From assembly GCF_010730195.1 (NCBI RefSeq), contig NZ_AP022613.1, positions 3,968,001 through 4,032,000 of the forward strand: DNA of 64,000 bases. Reading direction: 5' to 3'. A program made the translations under genes and the position numbers. Below the pieces are notes generated by a model. That model made no database searches and was not told where the DNA came from. It worked only from the letters and a program-made list of their open reading frames with translations. This document shows positions 17,866-26,311 of this stretch, piece by piece. The DNA is from Mycobacterium conspicuum (GTDB lineage Bacteria; Actinomycetota; Actinomycetes; Mycobacteriales; Mycobacteriaceae). Within the stretch, counting starts at the first letter, position 1; every line of letters starts with the position of its first letter.

Positions 17866-19161
17866 TCATCGCAATATTGCGGTTGTACCCCGACCTGGTA
17901 CATGCGTGATCGAACGGCGATGTACCGGCTCGGGCTCGGGCCGGTCGGGCCGTAACTGGTTACTTGCGAACAATGCAGCCAGCACGATCCGCATCTCAAA
18001 CTCCGCGAAGGTCGCCCCGAGGCAGCGGCGCACACCTCCGCCGAACGGAATCCACGTATAGGTGCCCGCACGATCGCCGAGGAATCGCTCAGGACGAAAT
18101 TGTTCAGGGTCGGGGTAGATTTCAGGCCGCCGATGCATGAGGTAGATCGACGGGACGACGGCCGCCCCGGCCGGCAACGGCACCCCGCCGATCACCGCAG
18201 GCTCTTTCAGCCGTCTGCCTACCAGCGAGACCACTGGCCGCAGTCGAAGTGACTCCTTCACAACGGCGTCAATGTACTCATGGGCATCGGCGCGTGCTGC
18301 CTCGACAAGTCGCGAATGGATGTCAGGGTGTCGGATGATCCGCTCGACCGCCCAGGCCAGCCCCGATGCCGTCGTTTCGTGACCGGCCAACAGCAGCGTG
18401 ATGAGTTCATCGCGGATTTCGCCATCACTCATCGGCTGACCATCGGCGTGCTTCGCCCGTAGCAGCATCGAGAGCACGTCGCGGCGCTCATCCAGGTCGT
18501 CTGCCTGCCGCCGCGCGGCGATCTCTTCATAGAGAAGTCGATCTACTTCTCTGAGAACTCTGTGGGTGAGCGCGGTCCTCATCCGTTCAGGGCCGACCAC
18601 CAACATCATCATTTGACCGAAGGCGTTCATGGTGAGGGCAAGCATGCGTAGCAGCGCGGCCCGCAGCCGATCTAAGCGTTCCCCGTGCTCGAGTCCAAAA
18701 ACGACGCGCAGGATGACTTCCAGTGTCAACGTCTGCATCTGCGGGAGCAGCCTCACGGGTTCACCACGCGGCCACCGAGCGATCTCCGCCTCGGCAATGT
18801 CTCTGATTGTGTTCATGTAGCTCTGCAAGTGGCTGCCGCGAAACGACGGCACGAGCAGTCGGCGCTGCTCCCTGTGGGCGTCACCATCGAGCAGCATTAC
18901 CGAGTTCGCCCCCACCACCGGCAACAGCACGCGGTTGGCTTCACCCGCGTGCAACAGTTCGGGAGATGCGGTGAATACCTCCCTGACCACCTCGGGATGA
19001 GAAACCATCACGATGGCTCCCAAGCCCGCGAGCTTCATAGTGAACATGTCGCCGTATTGGGCAGCGCAACGCGTCATGAAGTCCCACGGTCGAGCGATCC
19101 ACGCAGCGGTTTGCAATGTCATTGGTAGCCGCGGACCCGGCGGCAGCGTGTCGGTAACCAT
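17866..19161 (-). CDS. Cytochrome P450
   Basis: 431-aa P450 monooxygenase from ATG 19161 (MVTDTLPPGP), preceded by GGGAG; a longer frame to 19248 exists but its ribosome site would touch the start codon. Signature motifs: proline-rich PPGPRLP hinge, I-helix LLLAGHETTAS, K-helix KESLRLRP (ExxR), PERF, and heme loop FGGGVRRCLG with Cys380 as thiolate ligand. Overall pattern resembles the mycobacterial CYP135/CYP138 group, but the family number cannot be fixed by eye. No ferredoxin or reductase gene lies alongside, so it must use general redox partners. It sits between an IS481 relic and a fic gene inside the island, so it is probably an acquired gene; the substrate is unknown. Confidence 0.9.
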   Translation of the reverse strand: MVTDTLPPGPRLPMTLQTAAWIARPWDFMTRCAAQYGDMFTMKLAGLGAIVMVSHPEVVREVFTASPELLHAGEANRVLLPVVGANSVMLLDGDAHREQRRLLVPSFRGSHLQSYMNTIRDIAEAEIARWPRGEPVRLLPQMQTLTLEVILRVVFGLEHGERLDRLRAALLRMLALTMNAFGQMMMLVVGPERMRTALTHRVLREVDRLLYEEIAARRQADDLDERRDVLSMLLRAKHADGQPMSDGEIRDELITLLLAGHETTASGLAWAVERIIRHPDIHSRLVEAARADAHEYIDAVVKESLRLRPVVSLVGRRLKEPAVIGGVPLPAGAAVVPSIYLMHRRPEIYPDPEQFRPERFLGDRAGTYTWIPFGGGVRRCLGATFAEFEMRIVLAALFASNQLRPDRPEPEPVHRRSITHVPGRGTTAILR

Positions 19162-19416
19162 CCATTGCTCCCGTCGCGACACCGCAGGATGTGTTCGCTT
19201 CGCGCACCCTATGTGATGGGCTTGCGAATCGCTGGACCCCGGTGTCATCCTCCTAGGTCGGTTTTACCGACGCTTCGCAGACCACGCTGTCGAGATCGGC
19301 CGTCGTGTCGTCTTTGCGGCGACAGGAGAAGCGGCGTTGACAACCGCCCACGTCCAGTCTGCAGTTGCCGGGATGAGCCGGTGGACTCCCGTCCGACGAT
19401 AGCGGGCAAGCTGAGC

Positions 19417-20616
19417 TCAGTTTCGCCGCCCCGCGCGTTCGGCGAAAGCATCAAGCACAGCAAGCACTTCAGGTGCGCGCCACGCGCGATTTCGTGACTG
19501 GTCTGTGAATTCGACGATGACCCCTGCCTTGATCAATGGGTCCAGATAGCGGTAGACGTTGCTCATCGGGATGTTCAGTTCACGGGTCAATAGTTTTGCG
19601 TTGACGACAGGACGTCTAATGAGCAGGTCGGCAATGCGGTGTACGGCGGAATCCCGGCGAGCAGTGATCTTCGATGCCCAGGATTCCCTGGTGGCTCGTA
19701 AGTCGCTCACGAGGCGGCGGCCGTTGTCGATTGCGAGGATCGATGCGGCAGAGAGCTTTTCGACGATCGGGGCAGCGTCACCCTCACGGTATGCGGTCAG
19801 CGCTTGGAAATATGAATCGGTGTCGGTAAGCAGGCCCGCCGAGACTGGGACCGTGACCTGACGAGTCAGCCGCTTGTTGCGCAACATCGCCTGGATGAGC
19901 GCTCTGCCGGTGCGGCCATTTCCATCCGGAAACGGGTGAATAGTCTCGAACTGCGCGTGTGCGATAGCGATCTGGGGAAGAACGGGTATGTCGTCGCGCC
20001 CGACGAACCGGATCAGGTCGTCGATGGCGCCGGGGACCCGACTGTGCTGCGGTGCAATGAAGTCTGCGCCGCGGGGACCGAAGTCGCCGCCACCAATCCA
20101 CACCTGCTCGGTTCGCCACTTGCCGGCGATGTGCGGATTGCTGTCGTTCATTAGTGCAGCATGCATCGCAAGGATGGCGGTACCGTCGATGCGGTCGGCT
20201 AGTGCGACGGCGGCTTGCATGGCCTCGGTGTTGGCGACGATCTCAGAGGCATTGCGTCGACTCGATTGTCCGAGACTCTCGGCTTCGGCGATGGCGCGCG
20301 CTGAGGCGGTGAGGTTCTCGATCTTGGAGCTGGCCGCCGACTCTGACCGGAGCAGCACGGAAGCGAAGGGGGCAATCTCGACACCAAGTTCCGCGTCGAA
20401 GCGGGCTATCTCCTGGCTGGCCTCCTCTGCATCGGCAAGGGTACGGGAGGGAAGGGAAACCTCAAGATTTGCGACCTCTGCAGGGATTGCGGCTTGGTAG
20501 TCACCGGACTGTCGCAGCGCTGCCCGCACATCCTGACGCCCGTACCCAGCCTCGGCCGGCATACCCCATCTCAAGGTCTCGTACTGGACGGCGGTTGTAG
20601 CGCCATGTGATGACAC
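19417..20616 (-). CDS. Fic-domain protein, class II, with C-terminal winged helix
   Basis: 399-aa Fic protein, predicted to transfer AMP from ATP onto a target protein. The catalytic loop is complete: HPFPDGNGRTGR with H227 and the N233-G-R anion-binding part. An inhibitory helix lies N-terminal to the core: S96-S-K-I-E100-N101, fitting [S/T]xxxE[G/N], so this is class II and autoinhibited. The N-terminus has the Fic_N/DUF4172-like segment. The C-terminus (about 325-399; NAKLLTRELNIPMSNVYRYL) is a winged helix, suggesting DNA binding and self-regulation. Its upstream region is AT-rich with an inverted repeat. Such stand-alone Fic proteins often behave as toxin-antitoxin units in one chain. 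Confidence 0.85.
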   Translation of the reverse strand: MSSHGATTAVQYETLRWGMPAEAGYGRQDVRAALRQSGDYQAAIPAEVANLEVSLPSRTLADAEEASQEIARFDAELGVEIAPFASVLLRSESAASSKIENLTASARAIAEAESLGQSSRRNASEIVANTEAMQAAVALADRIDGTAILAMHAALMNDSNPHIAGKWRTEQVWIGGGDFGPRGADFIAPQHSRVPGAIDDLIRFVGRDDIPVLPQIAIAHAQFETIHPFPDGNGRTGRALIQAMLRNKRLTRQVTVPVSAGLLTDTDSYFQALTAYREGDAAPIVEKLSAASILAIDNGRRLVSDLRATRESWASKITARRDSAVHRIADLLIRRPVVNAKLLTRELNIPMSNVYRYLDPLIKAGVIVEFTDQSRNRAWRAPEVLAVLDAFAERAGRRN

Positions 20617-20648
20617 CCGATTAGAGTATCATCACTTAGATACATAAC

Positions 20649-20674
20649 TGATAATAAGAAGAGCTTTGTTATCA
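20649..20674. promoter_or_regulatory. Inverted repeat in AT-rich fic upstream region
   Basis: Arms TGATAA and TTATCA separated by 14 bp, 33-58 bp upstream of the fic start, in a patch far more AT-rich than its surroundings. It could be a binding site for the Fic protein's winged helix. Only weakly supported. Confidence 0.3.
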
Positions 20675-20878
20675 TTTCGCGCGACCCTCATATCGGCCCG
20701 CAGCGTATTGGTGCAGCCATGGTTCATACGTAGCACGTTCGCGTTGCCGCTTATTCGGCGCTTATGACCAAGAATCGATCGGATTTGGGCGGCCCGGGGC
20801 CGAATCAGCCAGCAGTAAAACCGCTATTACCAGGGCAAACAGGCGCATATCCGGAACCCACCGGAGCGCCCGATTCCA

Positions 20879-20907
20879 AATCCCTAGGTCGCGTGCCGGG
20901 CACTGGT
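20879..20907 (+). other. Second, deleted copy of the tRNA-3'-end-like sequence
   Basis: AATCCCTAGGTCGC then GTGCCGGG and CACTGGT align base for base with 17453-17492 except that 11 nt of the T-loop and two of the five Gs are missing. The two copies are direct repeats bracketing the IS481 relic, P450 and fic genes. This is probably the island's right-hand boundary, because conserved chromosomal genes begin shortly afterwards. Confidence 0.5.
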
Positions 20908-21061
20908 GACTACCAAGCGTTGGACAGTGCGAATTATGGCAACTTCGGCCATCGAGGGAAGACATCGAGCTCCGGGCCCGAACCGGCCAGCTTTTGCGGC
21001 AGGCAGAGACCCAATAATACGGTCATATGGCCCCCCGAGCGGTGACCGGATAGGAGCGTAG

Positions 21062-22141
21062 ATGGTGAACCAATCCCATCACTACGACCGGCTCAGCGCC
21101 TACCTCAAAAGCCGGGGTCTCCAAACCGTCTGGCAGAGATCGAGTTTTGCGTTCACCGCTTCGCAGGCGGCCCTGCCGCTGCTGATGCTGTGGAGTCCGT
21201 CCGGACCCACCCACGCGGCAACCAGAGCCGCATCGGTCGCGATCTCGGCAGTAGGTTTTGCCGGAGCAACGGTTTGGCTGGTGCGCTGGCCAACACGTCG
21301 GGAGTCAATTCTCTTCGCGATCGCGGCGATGGCCGTGATCAGCATCTGCTGCCTGTGGTTGTCCAACCCCTATACCGGACTCATGGGCTGCACCACCTTC
21401 GCCATGCTCGGTGGCTTCATCGCCTATTTCCACACGCTTCGTCTCGTGCTCGTTAACTTCGCCGTGGCCACAGTCTGCGCGGCGATCCTGGCCCACCGGT
21501 TCATCGTCGCCACCGGCGACGTCGCGCTGATCAGTGCCGGCCTGATCACGGTCGGCGCGCTCAATATCGGCATGCCGTTCGGGATCCTGTCTCTGATGCA
21601 TAGCCTGCGCAACGACCTGCGCAGTTCTGACCGCGACTCACTCACGGGCCTGCACAATCGACGATCGTTTTACGCCGCGGTCCAGGAGTTGATGACGCTC
21701 CACCGCCGCGCCGGAGGCACGTACCTGGTGACCGTGGTGATCGACTTGGACAACTTCAAGCAGCTCAACGACACCGAGGGCCATGCCGCGGGCGACCGGG
21801 CGCTGGTCGCCGTTGGCCAGGCCCTCCGGGACAATTGCCGCTCCACAGCGGTGACCGCCCGCATGGGCGGGGAGGAATTCGTGGTTGTCGACACCGACAC
21901 CACACCCACCCCGGAAAAGCTGAGCGAACGACTCCGCCAGGCGATCGCCGAGATCTCATTCGGGGTCACGGCGAGCATTGGGACGTCAGCTGTCGAACTC
22001 GACAAACTCCCGCCGATCGCCGACATGCAACTCGTCGATGATCTGATCAGCACCTCCGACGCCGCTATGTATGAGGCCAAACGCGCCGGCGGTAACCAGG
22101 TCTGTCACTCTCCGGGGTTGATCCGGCGCCCAGCGGGTTAG
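21062..22141 (+). CDS. Membrane diguanylate cyclase (GGDEF)
   Basis: 359-aa protein predicted to make cyclic di-GMP from two GTP. The N-terminal 190 residues hold about six hydrophobic helices (FTASQAALPLLMLW, ILFAIAAMAVISICCLWL and others), a membrane sensor of MASE type. The C-terminal GGDEF domain starts at RDSLTGLHNRRSF and has the active loop MGGEEF (269-273). No RxxD inhibitory site precedes the loop, and no EAL domain is attached. The start at ATG 21062 follows GGAGCG. It is the first gene right of the island and reads alone. Confidence 0.85.
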   Translation: MVNQSHHYDRLSAYLKSRGLQTVWQRSSFAFTASQAALPLLMLWSPSGPTHAATRAASVAISAVGFAGATVWLVRWPTRRESILFAIAAMAVISICCLWLSNPYTGLMGCTTFAMLGGFIAYFHTLRLVLVNFAVATVCAAILAHRFIVATGDVALISAGLITVGALNIGMPFGILSLMHSLRNDLRSSDRDSLTGLHNRRSFYAAVQELMTLHRRAGGTYLVTVVIDLDNFKQLNDTEGHAAGDRALVAVGQALRDNCRSTAVTARMGGEEFVVVDTDTTPTPEKLSERLRQAIAEISFGVTASIGTSAVELDKLPPIADMQLVDDLISTSDAAMYEAKRAGGNQVCHSPGLIRRPAG

Positions 22142-22553
22142 TCAGTGCCGCTCGGTACGAGCCGGACCATCGTTTCCAGATAAGGCGAACGAAAGTCCCG
22201 ACGATGTTCCGTGGTTCCCCCACGCCAAACGAAGCAATGACTGAAAATGTCGAGGGGGCCGGGCCGCTCGCTTGGTGCCTTTGATGATTGCCTGTCTCGA
22301 AGGATCGCCCTGCTTGTCACGGCGTTGGAGCCGCGAAGCGGCCCGGCCTGTGCACGAGGCTACCCGTTCTGGGGAGTTGGTTAACCAACCGGCAGCTAGC
22401 AGGTAAAGCTCCGGCTTGATGGCATCGATTCAAGGCGTTGATTGCCGCGACGCACGGGCCCCACCTGGCCCGGGCCGTGGTCGGAGCCCAATCGTTATGC
22501 GACACGTCACGCGCCGAGACGGTTTTCGACGACGGCTCGTCGAGAATGCGGAC
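22142..22553. other. Intergenic, no gene seen
   Basis: Nothing recognisable. A reading frame extends the next gene upstream to 22416, but that extension lacks homology-like features and has no ribosome site. A promoter for the flavin oxidase should lie here. Confidence 0.5.
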
Positions 22554-24011
22554 ATGACAGTTCCGCGGGGGCCGGCGCGTGAGATCTCGCGGCAGACATT
22601 TTTGCGGGCGACGGCCGGAGCGTTGGCCGCAGGAACGGTTTTCGGGCCGGGGCGCGCGGCCGCCGACCCGAATATGTCCGGCTGGCAAGGCCTTTCCACC
22701 GCCATCAAAGGACAGGTGATCCTGCCGGACAACGGCGCCCAATTCGGCAGCGCCAAACAGGTTTTCAACACCAACTACAACAACTTCACACCGGCGGCGG
22801 TGGTCACCGTGACGTCGCCGGCGGACGTGCAGAAGGCGATGGCATTCGCCGCTGCGCACAACCTCAAAGTCGCTCCGCGCAGTGGTGGGCACTCCTACGT
22901 CGGGGCGTCCACCGCCAACGGCGCCCTGGTGCTCGACCTGCGCCAATTGCCCGGCGACATCCATTACGACGCGGCCAGCGGGCAGGTCACCGTCACGCCC
23001 GCCACAACTCTGTATGCGATCCACCAGGCGCTCGCCGCGGCCGGTCGCGGCATCCCGACAGGGACCTGCCCATCGGTCGGTGTCGCCGGGCACGCGCTGG
23101 GCGGCGGGCTGGGCGCCCATTCCCGACACGCGGGACTGCTGTGTGACCAGTTGACGTCCGCGTCGGTGGTGTTGCCCAGCGGCCAGGCGGTCACCGCCTC
23201 TGCCAGCAGCAACCCCGACCTGTTGTGGGCGTTGCGCGGCGGCGGCGGTGGCAACTTCGGGGTGACCACCTCGCTGACCTTCGCCACCTTCCCCACCGCG
23301 ACCTATGACGTCGTCAACCTCAACTACCCGCCGCAGGCGTTCGCGCAGGTCCTCGTCGGTTGGCAGAACTGGCTGCGCACCGCCGACCGCAACAGCTGGG
23401 CGTTGGCGGACAGCACCACCGACGCGATGGGGACGCACTGTCGCATCATGGCGACCTGCCCGGCCGGGTCGGGGAACAGTGTGGCGAGCGCCATCACCGC
23501 AGCGGTCGGAGCACAACCGACCGGAACCGACAACCACACGTTCAACTATTTGGACCTGGTGAATTACCTGGCCGTCGGCAACCTCAATCCGTCACCGCTC
23601 GGATACGTCGGCGGTTCGGATGTGTTCACGACGATCACCCCGGCGGCCGCCCAGGGGATCGCCGCGGCTGTCAACGCTTTTCCCCGCGGCGCCGGCCGCA
23701 TGCTGGCGATCATGCACGCCCTCGATGGCGCCCTGGCGACTGTTGCACCAGAAGCCACGGCCTTTCCCTGGCGTCGGCAGTCGTCGCTGGTGCAGTGGTA
23801 TGTCGAAACATCCGGTGACCCGTCGGCAGCCCTCGGCTGGCTCAACACGGCACATCAAGCGGTGCAACCGTATTCGGTCGGCGGCTATGTGAACTATCTC
23901 GAAGCCAACCAAGCCGCGTCGCGGTATTACGGCCCAAACCTGTCCCGGCTCAGCGCCGTACGACAGAAATACGATCCGGGCCGAATCATGTTCTCCAGCT
24001 TGAACTTTTAA
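22554..24011 (+). CDS. Secreted FAD-linked oxidase, berberine-bridge-enzyme type
   Basis: 485-aa oxidoreductase with a VAO/PCMH FAD domain and a C-terminal BBE segment. The start chosen is ATG 22554 because it places a Tat-like leader at the N-terminus (SRQTFLRATAGALAAG, cleavage near RAAADP). FAD attachment: R-S-G-G-H113-S for the 8-alpha-histidyl bond and G-T-C172-P for the 6-cysteinyl bond, so both covalent links look possible. The typical GVAGHALGGGLG follows C172, and the C-terminus ends NxLSRLxAVRQKYDPGRIM as in BBE oxidases. The natural substrate is unknown (sugars, alcohols or aromatic compounds in relatives). The convergent TetR gene lies only 4 bp away. Confidence 0.8.
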   Translation: MTVPRGPAREISRQTFLRATAGALAAGTVFGPGRAAADPNMSGWQGLSTAIKGQVILPDNGAQFGSAKQVFNTNYNNFTPAAVVTVTSPADVQKAMAFAAAHNLKVAPRSGGHSYVGASTANGALVLDLRQLPGDIHYDAASGQVTVTPATTLYAIHQALAAAGRGIPTGTCPSVGVAGHALGGGLGAHSRHAGLLCDQLTSASVVLPSGQAVTASASSNPDLLWALRGGGGGNFGVTTSLTFATFPTATYDVVNLNYPPQAFAQVLVGWQNWLRTADRNSWALADSTTDAMGTHCRIMATCPAGSGNSVASAITAAVGAQPTGTDNHTFNYLDLVNYLAVGNLNPSPLGYVGGSDVFTTITPAAAQGIAAAVNAFPRGAGRMLAIMHALDGALATVAPEATAFPWRRQSSLVQWYVETSGDPSAALGWLNTAHQAVQPYSVGGYVNYLEANQAASRYYGPNLSRLSAVRQKYDPGRIMFSSLNF

Positions 24012-24015
24012 CCGT

Positions 24016-24573
24016 TCAGAGATGCAAATCGATAACTTCGGACAGGTGACGTCCGACGTCATCGAGCGCGTCGGTCGACTGCGTGGCCAGCGCGATGATC
24101 ACCGCGCCCTCGATAGCCGCGATCGTCAGGGTGGCCAGTGAGCGCGCGTTGTCCGGATCGACGCCGGACCTGACGAGCCGATCGGCGAGAATTGTCCGCC
24201 ATTCGGTGATCGCCGCGGCCGCCGCCTGCGCGGCCTCCGGTACTTCGGCGCGACCGAGAATCGCCGCCACAATCGGGCAACCCGCCTCCATCTCGGTGGC
24301 GCACAGTTGGGTTTTCCATTCATCGATGAATGTTTGGACCGCGCGTGCCGGATCTCCCCCGTCGTCGACCGCCCGGAGCACCGCGGTCAGACCCTGACCG
24401 GCGATGCGGGTGGCCTCGGCAACGAGTTCGGCTTTGCCGCCGGGGAAATTCAGATAGACGGTTCTACGCGCCAACCCGCTGTCCTCCAACAGCGCGTTGA
24501 TCCCGGTTCCCGCGACACCGCGCCGCCGAACCAGACCCGTGACGCTGGCAATAAGGGCATCCCGTGCGGACAT
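24016..24573 (-). CDS. TetR-family repressor (LmrA/YxaF-like)
   Basis: 185-aa regulator starting at ATG 24573 (MSARDALIASV); an upstream in-frame ATG at 24582 is too close to the operator. The N-terminal HTH reads GINALLEDSGLARRTVYLNF. The C-terminal domain has the CxxEMEAGCPIVAAIL pattern of LmrA/YxaF-type repressors, which respond to small hydrophobic compounds. A palindrome sits directly upstream of the start. It faces the F420-type enzyme gene divergently and is convergent with the flavin oxidase, so it may control one or both. Confidence 0.85.
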   Translation of the reverse strand: MSARDALIASVTGLVRRRGVAGTGINALLEDSGLARRTVYLNFPGGKAELVAEATRIAGQGLTAVLRAVDDGGDPARAVQTFIDEWKTQLCATEMEAGCPIVAAILGRAEVPEAAQAAAAAITEWRTILADRLVRSGVDPDNARSLATLTIAAIEGAVIIALATQSTDALDDVGRHLSEVIDLHL

Positions 24574-24582
24574 GACTTGCAC

Positions 24583-24598
24583 TATACCAATCGGTCTA
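24583..24598. promoter_or_regulatory. Palindromic operator between tetR and the Ddn-like gene
   Basis: TATACCAATCGGTCTA: an ACC/GGT core with flanking TA pairs, centred 18 bp upstream of the TetR start and 61 bp upstream of the divergent gene. LmrA/YxaF-type repressors bind sites of this form, so autorepression plus control of the neighbour is likely. Confidence 0.5.
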
Positions 24599-24651
24599 CT
24601 AGCGTCTTCACCTGAACGGGCCGAACATGTTTCGAATTTGGGAGGTCAGGC

Positions 24652-25080
24652 GTGACCAACACGCACGACGAAAAGACGCTGCGGAAGTTCCAGCGGGAAC
24701 GCGCGATGGGGCGGTATCTGCTCAACCCGGCGGTGAAGGCCTTGGGCAGGCTGGGATTGCGGACGGCCCTGGCCGCGGAACTCGAGACCATTGGGCGCAA
24801 GAGCGGGCAGCCGCGCCGCGTTCCCGTGGCGGCGCAATTCGATGACCGAGGCGCGTGGGTTATCTGCCAGCACGGCACGCGTTCGGGCTGGGGCCGAAAC
24901 ATCGCCGCCAATCCGAATGTCCGTATCCGACAGGGAAATCGGTGGCGCAGCGGCGTCGCAGAGTTCAGGCCCGATGACGACCTGGTGGCGCGGGGCCGCA
25001 AGTTCGGGCGAATCGCAGCCAAGGTGGTGAAATCGCTGGAGACCGCTCCGGTGTCGGTGCGGATCGACTTCACCGACTAG
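24652..25080 (+). CDS. Deazaflavin (F420)-dependent nitroreductase family protein (Ddn-like)
   Basis: 142-aa split-barrel protein of the Ddn/DUF385 family, which uses reduced F420 to reduce quinones and nitroimidazoles. The start is GTG 24652 behind GGAGG. The family signature ETIGRKSGQPRRVPV is present, then WVICQHGTRSGWGRNIAANP for the cofactor-binding region. It is divergent from the TetR gene and shares its operator, so it is probably induced when the repressor is released. The substrate is unknown. Confidence 0.8.
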   Translation: MTNTHDEKTLRKFQRERAMGRYLLNPAVKALGRLGLRTALAAELETIGRKSGQPRRVPVAAQFDDRGAWVICQHGTRSGWGRNIAANPNVRIRQGNRWRSGVAEFRPDDDLVARGRKFGRIAAKVVKSLETAPVSVRIDFTD

Positions 25081-25110
25081 GGATCTACGACCACGAGTTC
25101 GGTTGCGGCA

Positions 25111-25401
25111 CTAGGCGGGTCGCAGCGGCCGTTTCAGGCTGCAGACGATGCTCCACTCGAAATACAGTTCCCCGTCTTTGTCGTAACCCTTGAAGTGGTG
25201 GGACACCTGGGTGCGTTGCACCGAGGAGCTGACGATCTCCCACCCTTGTTCTCCGTAGGACTTCGCCAGCGCGGTCACCTCTTCGATCAGGTCCTTCAGC
25301 GACTCATTCGTGTGATAGATGAAGGTGTTTTCCCATCGTTGCGGGTACCACTTGTCGTCTGACGCCAGCCACCAACCTGGCCCGGGCGAAGTAGTCGTCA
25401 T
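25111..25401 (-). CDS. Small conserved hypothetical protein
   Basis: 96-aa protein from ATG 25401. It starts with a PGWWLASDDKWYPQRW motif of the kind found in short actinobacterial DUF2510-like segments, followed by an alpha/beta region (LKDLIEEVTALAKSYGEQGW) resembling DUF4177-type small domains. There is no membrane segment. It is divergent from echA14, with 139 bp between. Function unknown. Confidence 0.55.
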   Translation of the reverse strand: MTTTSPGPGWWLASDDKWYPQRWENTFIYHTNESLKDLIEEVTALAKSYGEQGWEIVSSSVQRTQVSHHFKGYDKDGELYFEWSIVCSLKRPLRPA

Positions 25402-25540
25402 GTCCCGGCACCCTACAACCGCCGGGAGCGGCGAAGAGAAAAATTTCTGTGAACTTTGCGTGCGCGCCCTCCGCCGGTTGGCCCGCACTGGAGCCTGCAA
25501 AGATAGCGGCGCGAGTGAATCTAACGCGGAGGTGTGCGCA

Positions 25541-26311
25541 ATGACCCAGTCCGGCTTGGTGTTGTCCAGTGTCGACAACCACGTCGCGCTGATCACCGTC
25601 AACGACCCCGACCGGCGCAATGCGGTGACCGGCGAGATGTCGGCGTTGTTGCGTGCCGCCGTCGAGCAGGCCGAGGCCGATCCTGGGGCGCACGCCGTGG
25701 TGATCACCGGGGCCGGCAAGGCGTTCTGCGCGGGCGCCGACCTCAGCGCACTGGGCGCCGCGGGCGGCGAAGCGACGGAGTCGGGACTAAAAGAGCTCTA
25801 CGACGGCTTCATGGCCGTTGGCGAGTGCAAGCTGCCCACGATCGCCGCGGTCAATGGCGCGGCGGTGGGCGCCGGCCTCAATCTGGCGATGGCGGCCGAT
25901 GTCCGCATCGTCGGGCCGGGCGCGGTCTTCGATTCCCGGTTCCAAAAGCTCGGACTGCACCCGGGCGGGGGTGCGACCTGGATGCTGCAGCGAGCCGTGG
26001 GCCCGCAGGTCGCCCGGGCGGCGTTGTTGTTCGGGATGCGCTTCGACGCGGAAGCCGCGGTGCGCCACGGGCTGGCACTCAGCGTCGCCGACGACCCCGT
26101 CGCCGCGGCCCTCGAGCTGGCTGCGGGACCGGCAGCGGCTCCCCGCGACGTGGTGATCGCGACCAAGGCCACCATGCGCGCCACGGCCAGCCTGGGGTCG
26201 GTGGACACCGAACAACACGAACTCGCCATGCGCACGGAGCTCGGGCCCCAGGCCACCTCGATCCAGTCGCCCGAGTTCGCGGCCCGCCTGGCCGCCGCAC
26301 AACGCCGTTAA
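25541..26311 (+). CDS. echA14: Enoyl-CoA hydratase/isomerase EchA14
   Basis: 256-aa crotonase-fold protein, the expected length for EchA14 (Rv2486). The start at ATG 25541 has a GGAGGTG site; a longer frame to 25319 overlaps the neighbouring gene and was not used. The oxyanion-hole segments are AGKAFCAGADLSAL and AAVNGAAVGAGLNLAMAADV. The usual catalytic Glu positions of true hydratases are not obvious (HPGGGATWML), so the reaction may differ. It is convergent with the transporter gene, sharing four bases. Confidence 0.8.
   Translation: MTQSGLVLSSVDNHVALITVNDPDRRNAVTGEMSALLRAAVEQAEADPGAHAVVITGAGKAFCAGADLSALGAAGGEATESGLKELYDGFMAVGECKLPTIAAVNGAAVGAGLNLAMAADVRIVGPGAVFDSRFQKLGLHPGGGATWMLQRAVGPQVARAALLFGMRFDAEAAVRHGLALSVADDPVAAALELAAGPAAAPRDVVIATKATMRATASLGSVDTEQHELAMRTELGPQATSIQSPEFAARLAAAQRR

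Noticed and set aside
20764..21045. 93-codon plus-strand frame after the fic promoter
   Set aside because: It runs through the att-like remnant, has no ribosome site and no protein-like pattern.
22416..22553. Longer N-terminus for the flavin oxidase
   Set aside because: The extension is Arg/Pro-rich with no ribosome site, and the inner ATG places a Tat-like leader at the protein start.
25319..25540. Longer N-terminus for echA14
   Set aside because: It overlaps the divergent small gene, and ATG 25541 has a strong GGAGG site and gives the known family length.
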